NCBI GenBank assembly: GCA_036571765.1
Contig: BROE01000003.1
Span: forward strand, 9,376,018-9,440,017
Direction: 5' to 3'
Length of the DNA stretch: 64,000 bases
DNA from: Plecoglossus altivelis
Lineage: Eukaryota; Chordata; Actinopteri; Osmeriformes; Plecoglossidae
In this document: positions 13,315 through 24,513 of the stretch, piece after piece
Layout of the letters: each line of letters opens with the position of its first letter
Position numbering within the stretch: the stretch's first letter is position 1
Notes under the pieces: model-generated
Seen by the model: only the letters and a program-made list of their open reading frames with translations
Databases searched by the model: none
What the model was told of the DNA's origin: nothing
Translations under genes and position numbers: made by a program

Positions 13315-13359
13315 CCCCCCCCCCTGCTCCCCCCCCCCCCCCCCCCCCCCCCTCTCCCC
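13315..13359. repeat. Poly(C) tract
   Basis: A C-rich run of about 45 bp with an uninterrupted stretch of over 20 C, interrupted by single T or G bases. The flanks (13170-13560) are GC-richer than their surroundings. Confidence 0.9.
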
Positions 13360-14114
13360 CGGCTGTGCGCAGAGGAGCCAGCAGACGCTCCACTGTCGTC
13401 AGCCCACCGAGGGAGCAGAAGAACGGCAGGGCACATCTGCTGCTAACGACGTGCTGACAGAGGAGAGGGGAAGCTTAAACACACATCCCATGGTGCAGTG
13501 CAGCCCCAGGACTGTGCGTCTGGGAGGACGCCGATAAAAAGCCAAGACAGATCGATAGATCACTGCTTTGTGTTCTGTAACCACCTACGTTCCTACAGGC
13601 CTTGGAGGGGCTTCCACCCGCCCTCTCTTTACCAGTTGGAACAAGGTGGTGACTGGACAGCAGGCAGGGGCCCCCTGGATGAACAGCGAGATGGCCCCTT
13701 GGGGACCAGGACCCCCTCGTGAAGATGGTGCGAACTCAGCTGAGATACTCTGCTCGGGCGGAGAGCCAGGGACAGGACAACACTAAGGTTAACAAGATGC
13801 GCACGCATAGTGGCACAAGGCCTCCTGCAGCACGTTAAACATTTGTGTGTGTGCTTGTGTGTGTGTGTGTTGTACAGCCAGTCGGCTGTCATCATAAAAG
13901 CCTGGTGACTAACGAGAGGAAGAGTAGGCCGGCAGGGTTCAAGGATGGGGAGGTTGTTCCTCTCTTGTTTCCCCTCGACGTTCTGTGGAGACCGGGAGAG
14001 ACTATCCCCTTGTGATGCAGTGCAGACATCCCTCTCCTCCGCTATCTCCATCCTTAACCTTGTCCACCCTTGACAAGTTGAAGTACATTATGAAATGTTG
14101 ACACGAAGAGCTGA

Positions 14115-14282
14115 CTCTCTTCTTCTCCTCTCTTCTCCCCTCCCATCCACTCCTGTCCTGTCCTGTCCTGTCCCCTCCCCTCCTGTCCCGTCCCCTCCCC
14201 TCCTCTCCTCTCCTCTCCTCTCCCTTCCTCTCCTCTCTTCTTCCCTCCCATCCCCTCCTCTCCCCACCTCTCTTCTCCTCTT
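14115..14282. repeat. TCTCC/TGTCC pyrimidine array
   Basis: About 165 bp of CTCTCC and CCTGT units on the plus strand, of the same general type as the arrays at 7509, 11631 and 15329. Confidence 0.9.
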
Positions 14283-15328
14283 GAACTGTATATAATGCTT
14301 CTCTGCCTTTTGTTTATTTCAGTGTTACTCTATTACTGACTTGGCTCAGAACCTTGCAACACCTGTTTTTGGTTCTTCATAAATGATTCCGTCTAGTCTT
14401 CAATTTGAGAACACTGTTTTGGATTGTTGTTGTAACTGACACATCTCTCAAGCTTCAGCTCTTGTTATGCATACAACAAGTGGTAATAGGAAATCAGTCA
14501 ACGTGTTATGCAAAACATTGTTGAAAGCTAATTAAGGATACCTCACTGTCTGCACATTTGATCGTGTTTCTAGTTGGTCTAACAATACTTGGGTGGCATC
14601 AGTGGAGACTGTGTGGGATAGATCTTCTGTTGATAAGCCGTATTCTAGTAGCTTCCATAGCTACGTCATTGACCTCTTAATGGCATCCCAGTCACTGCTT
14701 TCAATTTCACAGTCAATGTCTTCCATGTGGTGGAAGATAATTGGGTGTTCACAAGGGAAGTGTGTGTGCGTTGTCATGCGTTTGTGTGCGCGAGTTAAGC
14801 ATCCTGCTGTTTCGCTGTTAGAGAGGGGTTTTTTAAAGACTTTTTTAATGCCCCTGGCGTCAATCGTCTCTCTCACACACGCTCCCGATGAAGACCCATT
14901 TTTACGATCACCTTAAACAAACATCACTGACTTCATTATCAGTAACAGGCATCGAGGAACGCCGACCCATCTGGAATGAAAACAAGCTGAGCTGTGGTTA
15001 CTTTGCAAAGCTACCATGAAAGTGTGTCTGCGCGACTGATCTCCTCAGCCTGAGCGCTGCTAACCAGGAGGACAAACGTCACGTATTTCGCCTGGGTATC
15101 CAGACACAACATGCCAAGCTGTTCACTCAAGAGGGTAGAACACAAGTTCTTCACCTCTGATTCAAGTAGTTTGATCTCAGGATTCTTCCTTAATAAAGCC
15201 ACACCGAAGAGTCCTCTGTTAAAACACGACAGCTAGACTTTGAACCTCTGCTTTTCCTTTGCTGTAGTCGTTAGTCGTCGTTTGGGGATCATGTGTCAGA
15301 ATTTCACTTCCCTTCTAATTAAGCCGCC

Positions 15329-15695
15329 CTCTCCTCTTCTCCCCTCTCCTCTTCTCTTCTCTCCTCTTCTCTCCTCTTCTCTCCTCTCCTTTTCTCTTTT
15401 CTGCTCTCCTCTCCTTTTCTCTTTTCTGCTCTCCTCTCCTTTTCTCTTTTCTGCTCTCCTCTCCTTTTCTCTTTTCTGCTCTCCTCTTCTCTGTTCTCCT
15501 CTCTTTTTCTCTTCCCTCCTCTCCTCTCCTTTTCTGTTCCCTCCTCTCCTCTCCTTTTCTGTTCCCTCCTCTCCTCTCCTTTTCTGTTCCCTCCTCTCCT
15601 CTCCTTTTCTCTTTTCTGCTCTCCTCTCCTTTTGTCTTTTCTGCTCTCCTCTCCTTTTGTCTTTTATCCTCTCCTCTTCTCTCCTCTCTTCTCCT
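15329..15695. repeat. Pyrimidine minisatellite with ~25-bp and ~22-bp units
   Basis: About 365 bp of almost pure pyrimidine. The core repeats a 25-bp unit containing CTCTCCTCTCC, TTTTCTC and TTTTCTG. A 22-bp variant ending TTTTCTGTTCCC takes over in the middle. The 155-residue Ser/Leu/Phe frame at 15240-15707 is a repeat artefact. Confidence 0.92.
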
Positions 15696-18600
15696 ACATT
15701 ACAGTAGAATAGTAAGTCTATAAAACAGAATTAGATCCCCTTCTAGAAATGACCATCTCCACAACCTAGATCAAAACTCCAGACATCCTTCTCCCTCTCG
15801 TTCACGATGCAAATATTCAAAACAGAAGGTTTGTGTCAGGGTCATGGACAGACTTTAAACAGAGGAGTCAAAGCTGGCCTCCAGCACGCAACAACTCTCA
15901 ACACTGATGTGACTGACCTCCCTGGGTAACTGTGAACAGGTCCCATCTCCTCTAAAGGACATGGAGGAACGCTGGCCTGGACGTGCCAAGAATCGGACGA
16001 AGGATGACTTGACCCACTTCTCCTAATGCAGGACGGGGAAGATTGGCCCAGTTTGGGAATAACGAAGTAGAGTCTACTGGCTAGTTGATGATGAGGTCAC
16101 CCAGCAGGTCGCTCATCTACATGCGTTTAATGCTGTCCGGTATTTACATTAGCATGAAGGAATGCATCCATGTTTAAGTTCTGCGCAAGCTATGTGGATG
16201 TAGTGTATACACGCTGCTCGGACAGATGTCCAGGTGGCTGGATTTACACAACAGGGAGGGGGGGGGCTGTTTGAAGTTCTTCCTTGGCGCTTTGGCATGA
16301 TACCCAAAAGCGGGGGGCTTCCACATGGGAAACACAAAGACACAGCCTTATTCTCAGTGTGGTTCTGCAGATAGAATTGTGTAACCTTCCAATCTGTGAA
16401 ATGAAACCGATTCCCATTGCATGTATGGAGCCTAATGAGTTTCTCTCCGGAGCGCGGGGTCAGTGGGGCTCCAGTTCCAGTGCTATGATGGAGGAGACCC
16501 TGCCTCATGTGGTGAGGTGGCACATTAATAACTGCCGCTGCACTCCACCATTAGATAGGCCCGAGTGACCGGGAGAGAGGGAGAAAGAGAAAGAGAGAGA
16601 GACAGAGACAGAGAGAGGGAGAGAGAGCGGGAGAGAGAGAGAGAGAGAGGAGGGAGAGAAAGGGAAAGACAGAAGGAGTGGGAAGGGAGAGAAGAGCGAG
16701 AATGCACATTTGTGTGTACACGTGTGTGTGTGTGTGTGTGTGTAAGTGAGACAGGGAAGAGTGTGCTGGTTAAAGAAATAAGGAGAGAACACAGTTATAA
16801 AGGGACTTTCCTTAATTCAGCCGAATTGGTATGTGAACAGGTGTGAGGTTTCAAGCTTCATGTGCACGGTCAGAAAAGGTCAAATGTATTCATAATCATT
16901 TCCAGAGTGGTGTGTGTGTGCAGGCAGGAAACTAATCAAATGAAATACACCCTGTTCATGTTAATGTGATTTATAACTGCCGCGTGGCCAAAAGCTGATC
17001 TGTCTCTCTGTCTTTCCCTCTCTCTTTCTCTCTCCGTACCCGTAGGCTGCAGGAATACATCTTCTTCATCTCTGACAAATGAGCTGTGTCACGGAAACCA
17101 GGAAGTGTTTGCTTCCTGTTTGCTGAGATTTTCCTGCCTTCCCCTGTTGACCCATGGGAATTGTAGGAGGCACAGGAGTTGTAGTACTCGGCTCTCTGCT
17201 CAGGAAGAGCAATGGAGTGAAGCCGGCCTCTCACTGGAGTAAGATAAGTAACAGAGAACAATGCCATAGTCAACAGCCAGAGCAGACATGAGGTAATAGC
17301 GTCTGCCTTATACGTTCTCATCAGATGAACCGGCAGGAGCCAGAGTCAACACGGAACTTATTCTTATCGTGCGCTCCTCCGGGAGGCGTTCAGGAATGTT
17401 GTGGCTGTGCCGGACGGATTCGTGATGTTGCAACGAAGCTCCATTGTTGTGTCTGAGCACATGCACATTCCGCGCAACACCAGAGAGTCACCTGCGACGC
17501 CCCCTGAGCGCGCGAGCCGCGGCTTCGTTTGGTCCGTCCGTCCGTCTGAGTTCAGTTTCCCACCACTTGTCTACACGCTGTCGAAGGAGCCCGAGGCGTC
17601 GACGAACAAGCAATGGCCTCCCTCCCTCCCTCTGCCTGCCTGTCACCTCCAGTGCGGGAGACAAGTCCTGACCCTGCAACAAAGAGGTCACGCAGCAATC
17701 GTTACCCTCATTCTCCTCACCCCCCTGCCACCCACCCCCAGCAACGGAAGGTCGTCTAAGAATTGTGACCTTGGCAACAAAGGTCAAGTCAGCCATAATG
17801 AGGCTCCTATTCGTTTGGCGGAGTCAGAAGTTCAACCTGTCCAAGCTAGCTCAGATTTGAGGGTGACGTGGCACCATGGGGCAACCCCCTCCCTTGACAG
17901 GGTCTGCTTGCGATCGTGCAGTGACTGTGTCCCCCTCAGAGCGAGAGGAGAGCAGCAATGGCTCCCATGTGAGGGATGCAGGGGAATGCAGCACTTCTGC
18001 CCCGCACCTTGGCTGCCACGGGGGCCGACGCACAGACAAAGAGAGAGACAGACAGATCCACGCACGCGGGCGCGCGACACCCCCCTCACTCGCGCGCGCA
18101 CACACGCCAACCCATCACAGCGCGTGCAACCGCCGTTGATTGATGAGTGCCCTACGGCTGTCTCTCCTTTCTTTAGACTTCCTCTCATGGAAGGAGAGCT
18201 TCCTGTGAGGAGCGCTGCCGTCTGTGATGTGATGTGATTAACTCTGGAGCGAGGTCATGAGTCACGGCCAAGGGACTTCAAACAGACGGGGCCGAGACTA
18301 CAAACCCCAGGTGGCCTGGGTTAGAGGGCTGGGGCCTACGGCCTAGAGGATGGGAGAGCCAGGGGAGCTGATGGGTCCAGGTCACGGTGGGGCTGGTGGA
18401 GGAGGAGGAGGAGAGGAAGGGAGGGGAGCGGGTCAGAGGAGGGCAGAGGAGGAGAGGAGGGGAGATGAGAGAAAGGGGGGGAGGGTATGGGGGGGAGGTA
18501 AGAGGGCAGAGGAGCAGAGAGGAGGGGAGAAGTGGATTGTGGGAGACAAATGGTTTGTGTTTTGAGATACCAATGTTGTTAATAGGGTCTTGGGTAAATA

Positions 18601-19642
18601 CATTGATCCTAATGTAGTATAAATATATTAGCAGTATGATTCCACAGACAGATCATTTCATTCCTAATTAAGGTCCCAATAAATCTCAACAAGGCCAAGG
18701 CCTCACTGAAACAAACACACTTGGAGACTTTGTACCTACTTATATACCTATATGAGTTCATGGCTCTCTGTCTCCTTCTCTCTGTCTCTCTCTCTCTCCT
18801 CTCTTTCCTAGATTTTGCACTCTCTCAAATGACCTCTAGCTCACTAATTGAATTTCTCCTGCTAACAACCAGATGGTATTGGTTTCTATTTCACTACACA
18901 CACTTGGATGTAATGAGCGATCCCTAATAAAAGAAACTACTTCTTAGATTTATAACCAGCTCCCTCCAATGATCCTAATGAATGACCCTGTGGTAAAAAA
19001 AACAGCAAACCTTCGAAATATACTACAAGCTCACACAAATGTGACTAATGACCAGTCCTGGAGATGAAAAGCAGATACTGAGTTTCATTTCCTCAACTTT
19101 ACCACCATCCCTCTCTCTCTCTTCCTCCGGCTCTCCCTCCCTCCTGTCCAGGTTCACAGTACCCGAGCCTGATTATGGGTGTCAAAGAGTCAGGCTAGCT
19201 CACACTTCCCTGGTGGCCACAGCCTCGGCAACAGCTTATGAGAGCTGCGTTCGCTATACCAAACTCAAAACTTTATCGTCATGTAAACCCCTCAATCAAT
19301 CATGTAGAAACCTTTCACACACAAGGCTTTTTACTTCTATTAAGTAAATGGACTTAGTTTGGACATCATTTTCCTTGAGCGGTATCAAAGCTGTTTACGC
19401 AACCTGCTGTTAGCGGTGCCGTGTACAACATTACACAATGAGGTGTTACAGGCACCTCAGGAGAAGAGAGAAGAGAACAGCACACACCCTGCTGCAGGGG
19501 GTAGTCCTCAGAGCTGCTCTGTAGCAGGGCTATCTATGATGCACGAGACACACGCTGCAGGAACAGACACGCTGCTGGCAGGACTGACAAGTGGGTCACA
19601 AACACCATCGCTCCACTTTGCTTTGATAGCTGTCCCAGTGGG
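15696..19642. other. Non-coding DNA
   Basis: No confident exon. A GA tract lies at 16571-16690. A GC/CpG-richer segment (about 17400-18240) carries a 278-codon open frame that I could not relate to any family and that lacks a convincing start. An AT-rich stretch at 18590-19040 has several TAAT cores. Confidence 0.5.
16571..16690. repeat. (GA)n-rich tract
   Basis: About 120 bp of GAGA and GAAA repeats with few interruptions on the plus strand. Confidence 0.9.
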
Positions 19643-19840
19643 TCCAGCACCAACACCAACACCAGCCCCAGCCACAGCACCTGCCCCAGCCACAGCACCA
19701 ATCCCAGCCACAGCACCAGCCACAGCCCCAGCCCCAGCCCCAGCCCCAGCACCAGTCCCAGCCACAGCCCCAGCACCAGCCCCAGCACCAGCCCCAGCCC
19801 CAGCCCCAACACCAGCCCCAGCCCCAGCACCGGCCCCGGC
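19643..19840. repeat. Hexanucleotide minisatellite (CCAGCC/CCAGCA)
   Basis: About 200 bp of 6-bp units CCAGCC, CCAGCA and CCACAG. The unit is a multiple of three without stops, so it opens Ala-Pro, Gly-Ala and Gly-Leu frames on both strands. Confidence 0.95.
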
Positions 19841-20439
19841 TCTGCTAACCCTCTTCCAGCCCACTTCCCCCTTACAGAGGTCTATTGTACCAGTCATCCC
19901 TCTCTCCCCCCGGACAGACGGCTGGTGCTGGGTCCTGCCTGCTCACACAGGGGGCTTATTATGTCCTAATGGAGGGAAAGGTGTTTTTATGACTGTGTCT
20001 GCCCCAGTCTCAGTCAGGTACACACACATACACACTTAATTACCCAGCATATTTCCCACCTCACTGACCCCCAGCAGGACTTTACACATTTTTACCCGGC
20101 CCGCCATCCGTTCATCGATTCTGCTCTTTCACTCTACTGTACATCTGTACATGGTGGGCCTGGTTAAATGTTTTTATGGAAAACTCATAACCACCTCAAA
20201 TTGTCTCCAATTAGTCTTAATTGTTCTCTCACAGAGAGGTTTATGTGACGGTGCTGGATGTCAATGCAATGATTATGTTGGAATGAAATGGAGGGTTTTA
20301 TATAATGGTGTTGGCCCTGCTGCAATATGCGTCTGTGTGGTTAATATGATGGCTAAGTGCTCCCTTGTATTCCTGGTTGTGTGAAAGGTTTTAAAATACT
20401 GATTCATGGCTTCTTGCAGAGGCTCGGAGGCCCTCAGAG

Positions 20440-20874
20440 CCAGTCCAGGACCGGAGTCCATAGTCCAGCACCAGAGTCCAGAGTCAAATACCTGAGTACA
20501 GCACCAGAGTCCAGCACAAGAGTCCAGAGTCCAGCACCAGAGTCCAGAACCAGAGTCCAACATGAGAGTTCAGAGTCCAGCACCTGAGTCCAAAGTTCAG
20601 CACTAGAGTCTAGCACCAGTGTCCAGAACCAGACTCCAGGGTCCATTCCCAGACTCCAGACTTCAGCACCAGAGTCCAGCACCAGTGTCCACAACCAGAC
20701 TCCAGAGTCCAGCACCAGAGTCCAGCACCATTCCAGAGTCCAGCACCAGAGTCCAGCACTAGAGTCCAGAACCAGTCCAGAACCAGAACCAGAGTCCAGC
20801 ACCAGAGTCCAGCACTAGAGTCCAGAACCAGTCCAGCACCAAAGTCCAGAAGCAGAGTCCAGAACCAGAGTCCA
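20440..20874. repeat. 13-bp minisatellite (AGAGTCCAGCACC)
   Basis: About 435 bp of imperfect 13-bp copies; CAGCACC alternates with CAGAACC variants. It lies only 600 bp from the hexanucleotide minisatellite. The Leu-Asp-Ser-Gly frames on the minus strand reflect the unit. Confidence 0.93.
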
Positions 20875-21479
20875 TACCTTGGCAGAGTCAACCACAACGT
20901 CGCTGCAGAGCTTCCCACAGCCTGGTGGAGAGGGTATAAACACACCAGTCAGGGAGAAGCAGGCTTCTGGTGCAGCAGACACCTGGCAAAGAGCACAATG
21001 CAAACCACTATTCTAGAAACAAGGGTGGGTGTTGCCTCTGTGAGACACTGGTGAAGGCAAGCTGATTACAACCGCATGAGCTGCACAATTTAGACTGTGT
21101 ATTCCACACTGTAATCAGATCACTGGGACTGTAAGCCAAGCCAAACCACATGGTGGTCTCCCCTGGTGTGGTGGAGGGGTGGTAGATCAGGCAATGAAGA
21201 GACATGGAGCATGTTGACACCTGGAATTATATAAACCTCTGCTATGTGAACATGTGTGTGTGTGTGTGTGTGTGTGTTTGAGAGTCAATGGGTGTTTGTA
21301 ATTGTGTGTGAAAAGGTGCGCGTGTGCGTGTGTAGGTGAGCCCGAGTGTGTGTTGATGACAGGTCAGACAGAGCTCACACAGGGAAAGCTGTGATCTTTC
21401 AGAGGAGAGAGACGACTTGTCAACATGGAGATGCCCTATGAACCCTGGAGTTTACTTAACCAGGGACAGTGTTTATCAC

Positions 21480-21653
21480 AGAATCACTCTGCCTCCCCTC
21501 CCTCTACCTCTCTCTCCCTCTAACTCTCTTTAAATTTCTGCCTTTCTCTCTCTCTCTCTGGCTCTCTCTCTCTCTCTTCCACTCTTTTTCTGTCTGTCAC
21601 TCTCTCTCTCTCTCTCTCCCTCTCTCTCGGTTTCTCTCTCTTTTTCTCTCCGC
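21480..21653. repeat. (TC)n-rich tract
   Basis: Polypyrimidine stretch of about 170 bp on the plus strand with CTCTCTC blocks. Confidence 0.85.
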
Positions 21654-22784
21654 TTGACTAACCGCAATTAAGGACAGCAACCATTAGGGCCAACACAGGA
21701 TGCAGGAATGACTTAAACTGATTCATTTGTAGAATGCAGCGAGCTGACACACACACACACACACACACATACACACACAGACACGTGTAAAACCCTCTTT
21801 ACTCCCTACCACACACCTGATAAGTTTGTCATTTCTTTCTTCTGTTACTCTGGAATACCGAACAACACATGTCTGGAGACCTGTTCTGACCCAGCTGAGT
21901 ATGGGCTCTCAAATGGACTGCCTGCGCCCTTATTGCCACTAATAGTCCATTGTGATAGTGAACAATGTGTAATAACTCTACAGTTGGTACTGTGTGGTGG
22001 GTGCAGGGACCACAGGCACAGTACGGTCCCCCCTCCCTCTCCCCTTCCCTGGGTCCGGTCCAGCAGGGTCTAAACTTGGTCGATGGACTGAAACTCATGG
22101 GGTAGATACTGATCAAAATGTCAACAGTTCCAAATGGTACCAACTGTAGAGAGAAGGGAGGGCGCAAGGGAGGACAAGAGAGTGCAAGAGAGAGCAAGAG
22201 AGAGAGAGAAAGAGGGAGAAAGAGAAGGACCACAGTAGGCTTGGCCCCACTGGCACACAACAATTATGTATCCGCACAGGAAGTCAGATACACATGCCTC
22301 CCATCTCCACTTCCTGTCTCTGTCACAGACTGCTGACCCTGGACCCTCTCCAGCGTCGACCCGGACACAGAGCCTGGGGACGACCCCCTGGTGACATCCC
22401 CATCACCTCACTAAGTGGCCCGGGCAGGAAGTCGACAAAACACAATTTGCGCAATGCTTAACTTATACTCGGCGTTCACTTTACTCAGTGTTCACTTTAC
22501 TCGGTGTTGTCTGTTATCTCTGATAGTGGTGTCGGGGAAGTTCAGGGACTGAAAAGGGGGGCTCCAGACACTACGTAAACCCCTTTATCTGGACTACCAG
22601 AGTACACAATGGTGACAGAAGCATCCCAGGCAAATGGGCAAGTCAAATTTCCAGTCTTTATAAGGTCTGTCTCTGAACTAGAAACGGTATTTACGAACCT
22701 AAACAGCCGACGAAAGGAGGATCGGTCTCCTTGATAAGACACAATTAAATACAGCATGCAGCTGTGTGCATTGCTCCCTAACAT

Positions 22785-22785
22785 A

Positions 22786-22848
<63 letters not shown>
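22785..22848. repeat. (CA)n microsatellite
   Basis: Around 30 near-perfect CA units. Confidence 0.97.
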
Positions 22849-22851
<3 letters not shown>

Positions 22852-24419
22852 TGTAGGGAGCGGGCTCTTTGATCAAGTCAGTTCAAATGCTCGGGGGAGA
22901 GCCATCTTAGGCAGTGAGTCAGCCTCCCCTGCAGAGCAGATGGGCTTGATGTCACACTGTCTGTCTGCCTGCTGTCTGGCCAGTCGTCCTCCGAGAGACC
23001 AGGAGGATGAGAGCCCAGTGGATGAACAACTCCCCATGTGTTTATTTGATCCAGGACGCGATGACAGTTCAACTGCTCTGAGAGGACTGAGCTGATAAGG
23101 ATAGTGATGATGTAGTCGTTCATCCGCATTGTCACAAGGGGTGGGGAGTTTGGAACTTGCCAACCGCTATGCCGTCATAAGCTCAAGGAAGAATTTCTAA
23201 AAGGACCTTGCCTGAAATCTGGGTAAGCTGAACCAGAAGGCCGTTTTCAAATGCCACAACGTTTGAAGCACGCCAATTCTGTAGAATTACATTTTCTGTT
23301 GCACTTTTCCTATTTCCCCTACCAAAACTAAAGACCTTTAACCCAAAACATTATATAATTGGCCAACTTTATGTGAAAGGTGAACTCGTTTGCTGGTCTC
23401 AGTATCATTTTGAAGGAGACCTGTTCTAAACATGAACTGGCGTCCCCCCACACCTGTTTTGCCCCAGGACATACTGTACAGTACGCATATGAAACACCTG
23501 TCCTCTCTAACACTGCACCACCTGCCTTCTCTTCACCTTGTCTTTCTCAGCCAATCATATCTCCGTTTGTTCTTAGAGCCCTCTGAGCAATAATACCAGG
23601 TACCAGGTGTGTGTGCGTGCTGTGTGTGTGTGCTGTGTGTGTGTGCGTGTGTGCTGTGTGCATGTGCTGCGTGTGTGTGTGTGTGTTCTTTCCGGACAGG
23701 CAGCAACCTGACAGGCAGCTGGCTGGGATTACAGTATGGTCCTATTCTGCTGAACTGCGGTGTGTCCTCCACATCTCAGCATGTCAGTGCTAGATAATAG
23801 TCCTCCCCTTGAACATCCCTCTCTCTCTTTTCCATCACTCCATAGTTCTGTCGTCCCTCCTTTCCTGCCTCCTCTACTCTGGAAAGTGAGAAATGAGAAG
23901 TTAAAGAGATAATGATATTGATATTGGCAGCTGGACCAGGAACCAGCCTGGTGATGAACTGCAGACATACTTGTGGTTTTTTACTAGTTATTTCTCTGGC
24001 AATGTTTCACTCATTCGACAGCAGACGCAACGATGCTCGGTTATGTTTGCATAGCACAATGGCTGCAACGAGTTGAAGTATTGGAGTTTTCAGACTGCAT
24101 CTCTACTTTCATTCTCATTGTGTTCTCCTCTTGCCTCTCTCCTCCTTTCTCCATCTCTTCACCCCTCATTCAGTTGCGCTCTCTTTTTCTCTCTTTCTCT
24201 CTATTTCTTCCTCTCTCTCTCATATAGCTCCAGGCTTCCTCCAACCAAACCCATCCCACCTGTTTCCAATTGAAGTCCTGTTCCAGATGAGGATGTTCAG
24301 TCTCAAGCACACAGCTGCACGTTCGACTGAAAACAAACAAATAGTACCATGCTCAGACACTTGCCCACCACTAACAATCCAAACATATAAATAAACAGAG
24401 GATAGAAGGAAGTAAAGCT

Positions 24420-24513
24420 CCCCTCCCCCTCTCTCTCCCTCTTCTGTCTCTCTCTCTCCCTTTCTCTCTCTCTCTCTCTCCCCCCCCTCTCTCTCTCTAT
24501 CCCTCTCTCTCTC
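24420..24513. repeat. (TC)n-rich tract
   Basis: About 95 bp of CTCTCTC with one poly-C interruption. Confidence 0.88.

Noticed and set aside
17401..18237. 278-codon plus-strand open frame in GC-richer DNA
   Set aside because: It lacks a good ATG start (begins at GTG), has no recognisable domain or splice context, and an equally unremarkable composition on the other strand. Probably chance openness from low stop density.
19359..20039. 226-codon Ala-Pro-rich frame
   Set aside because: The central part is a hexanucleotide minisatellite; the flanks show no conserved sequence.
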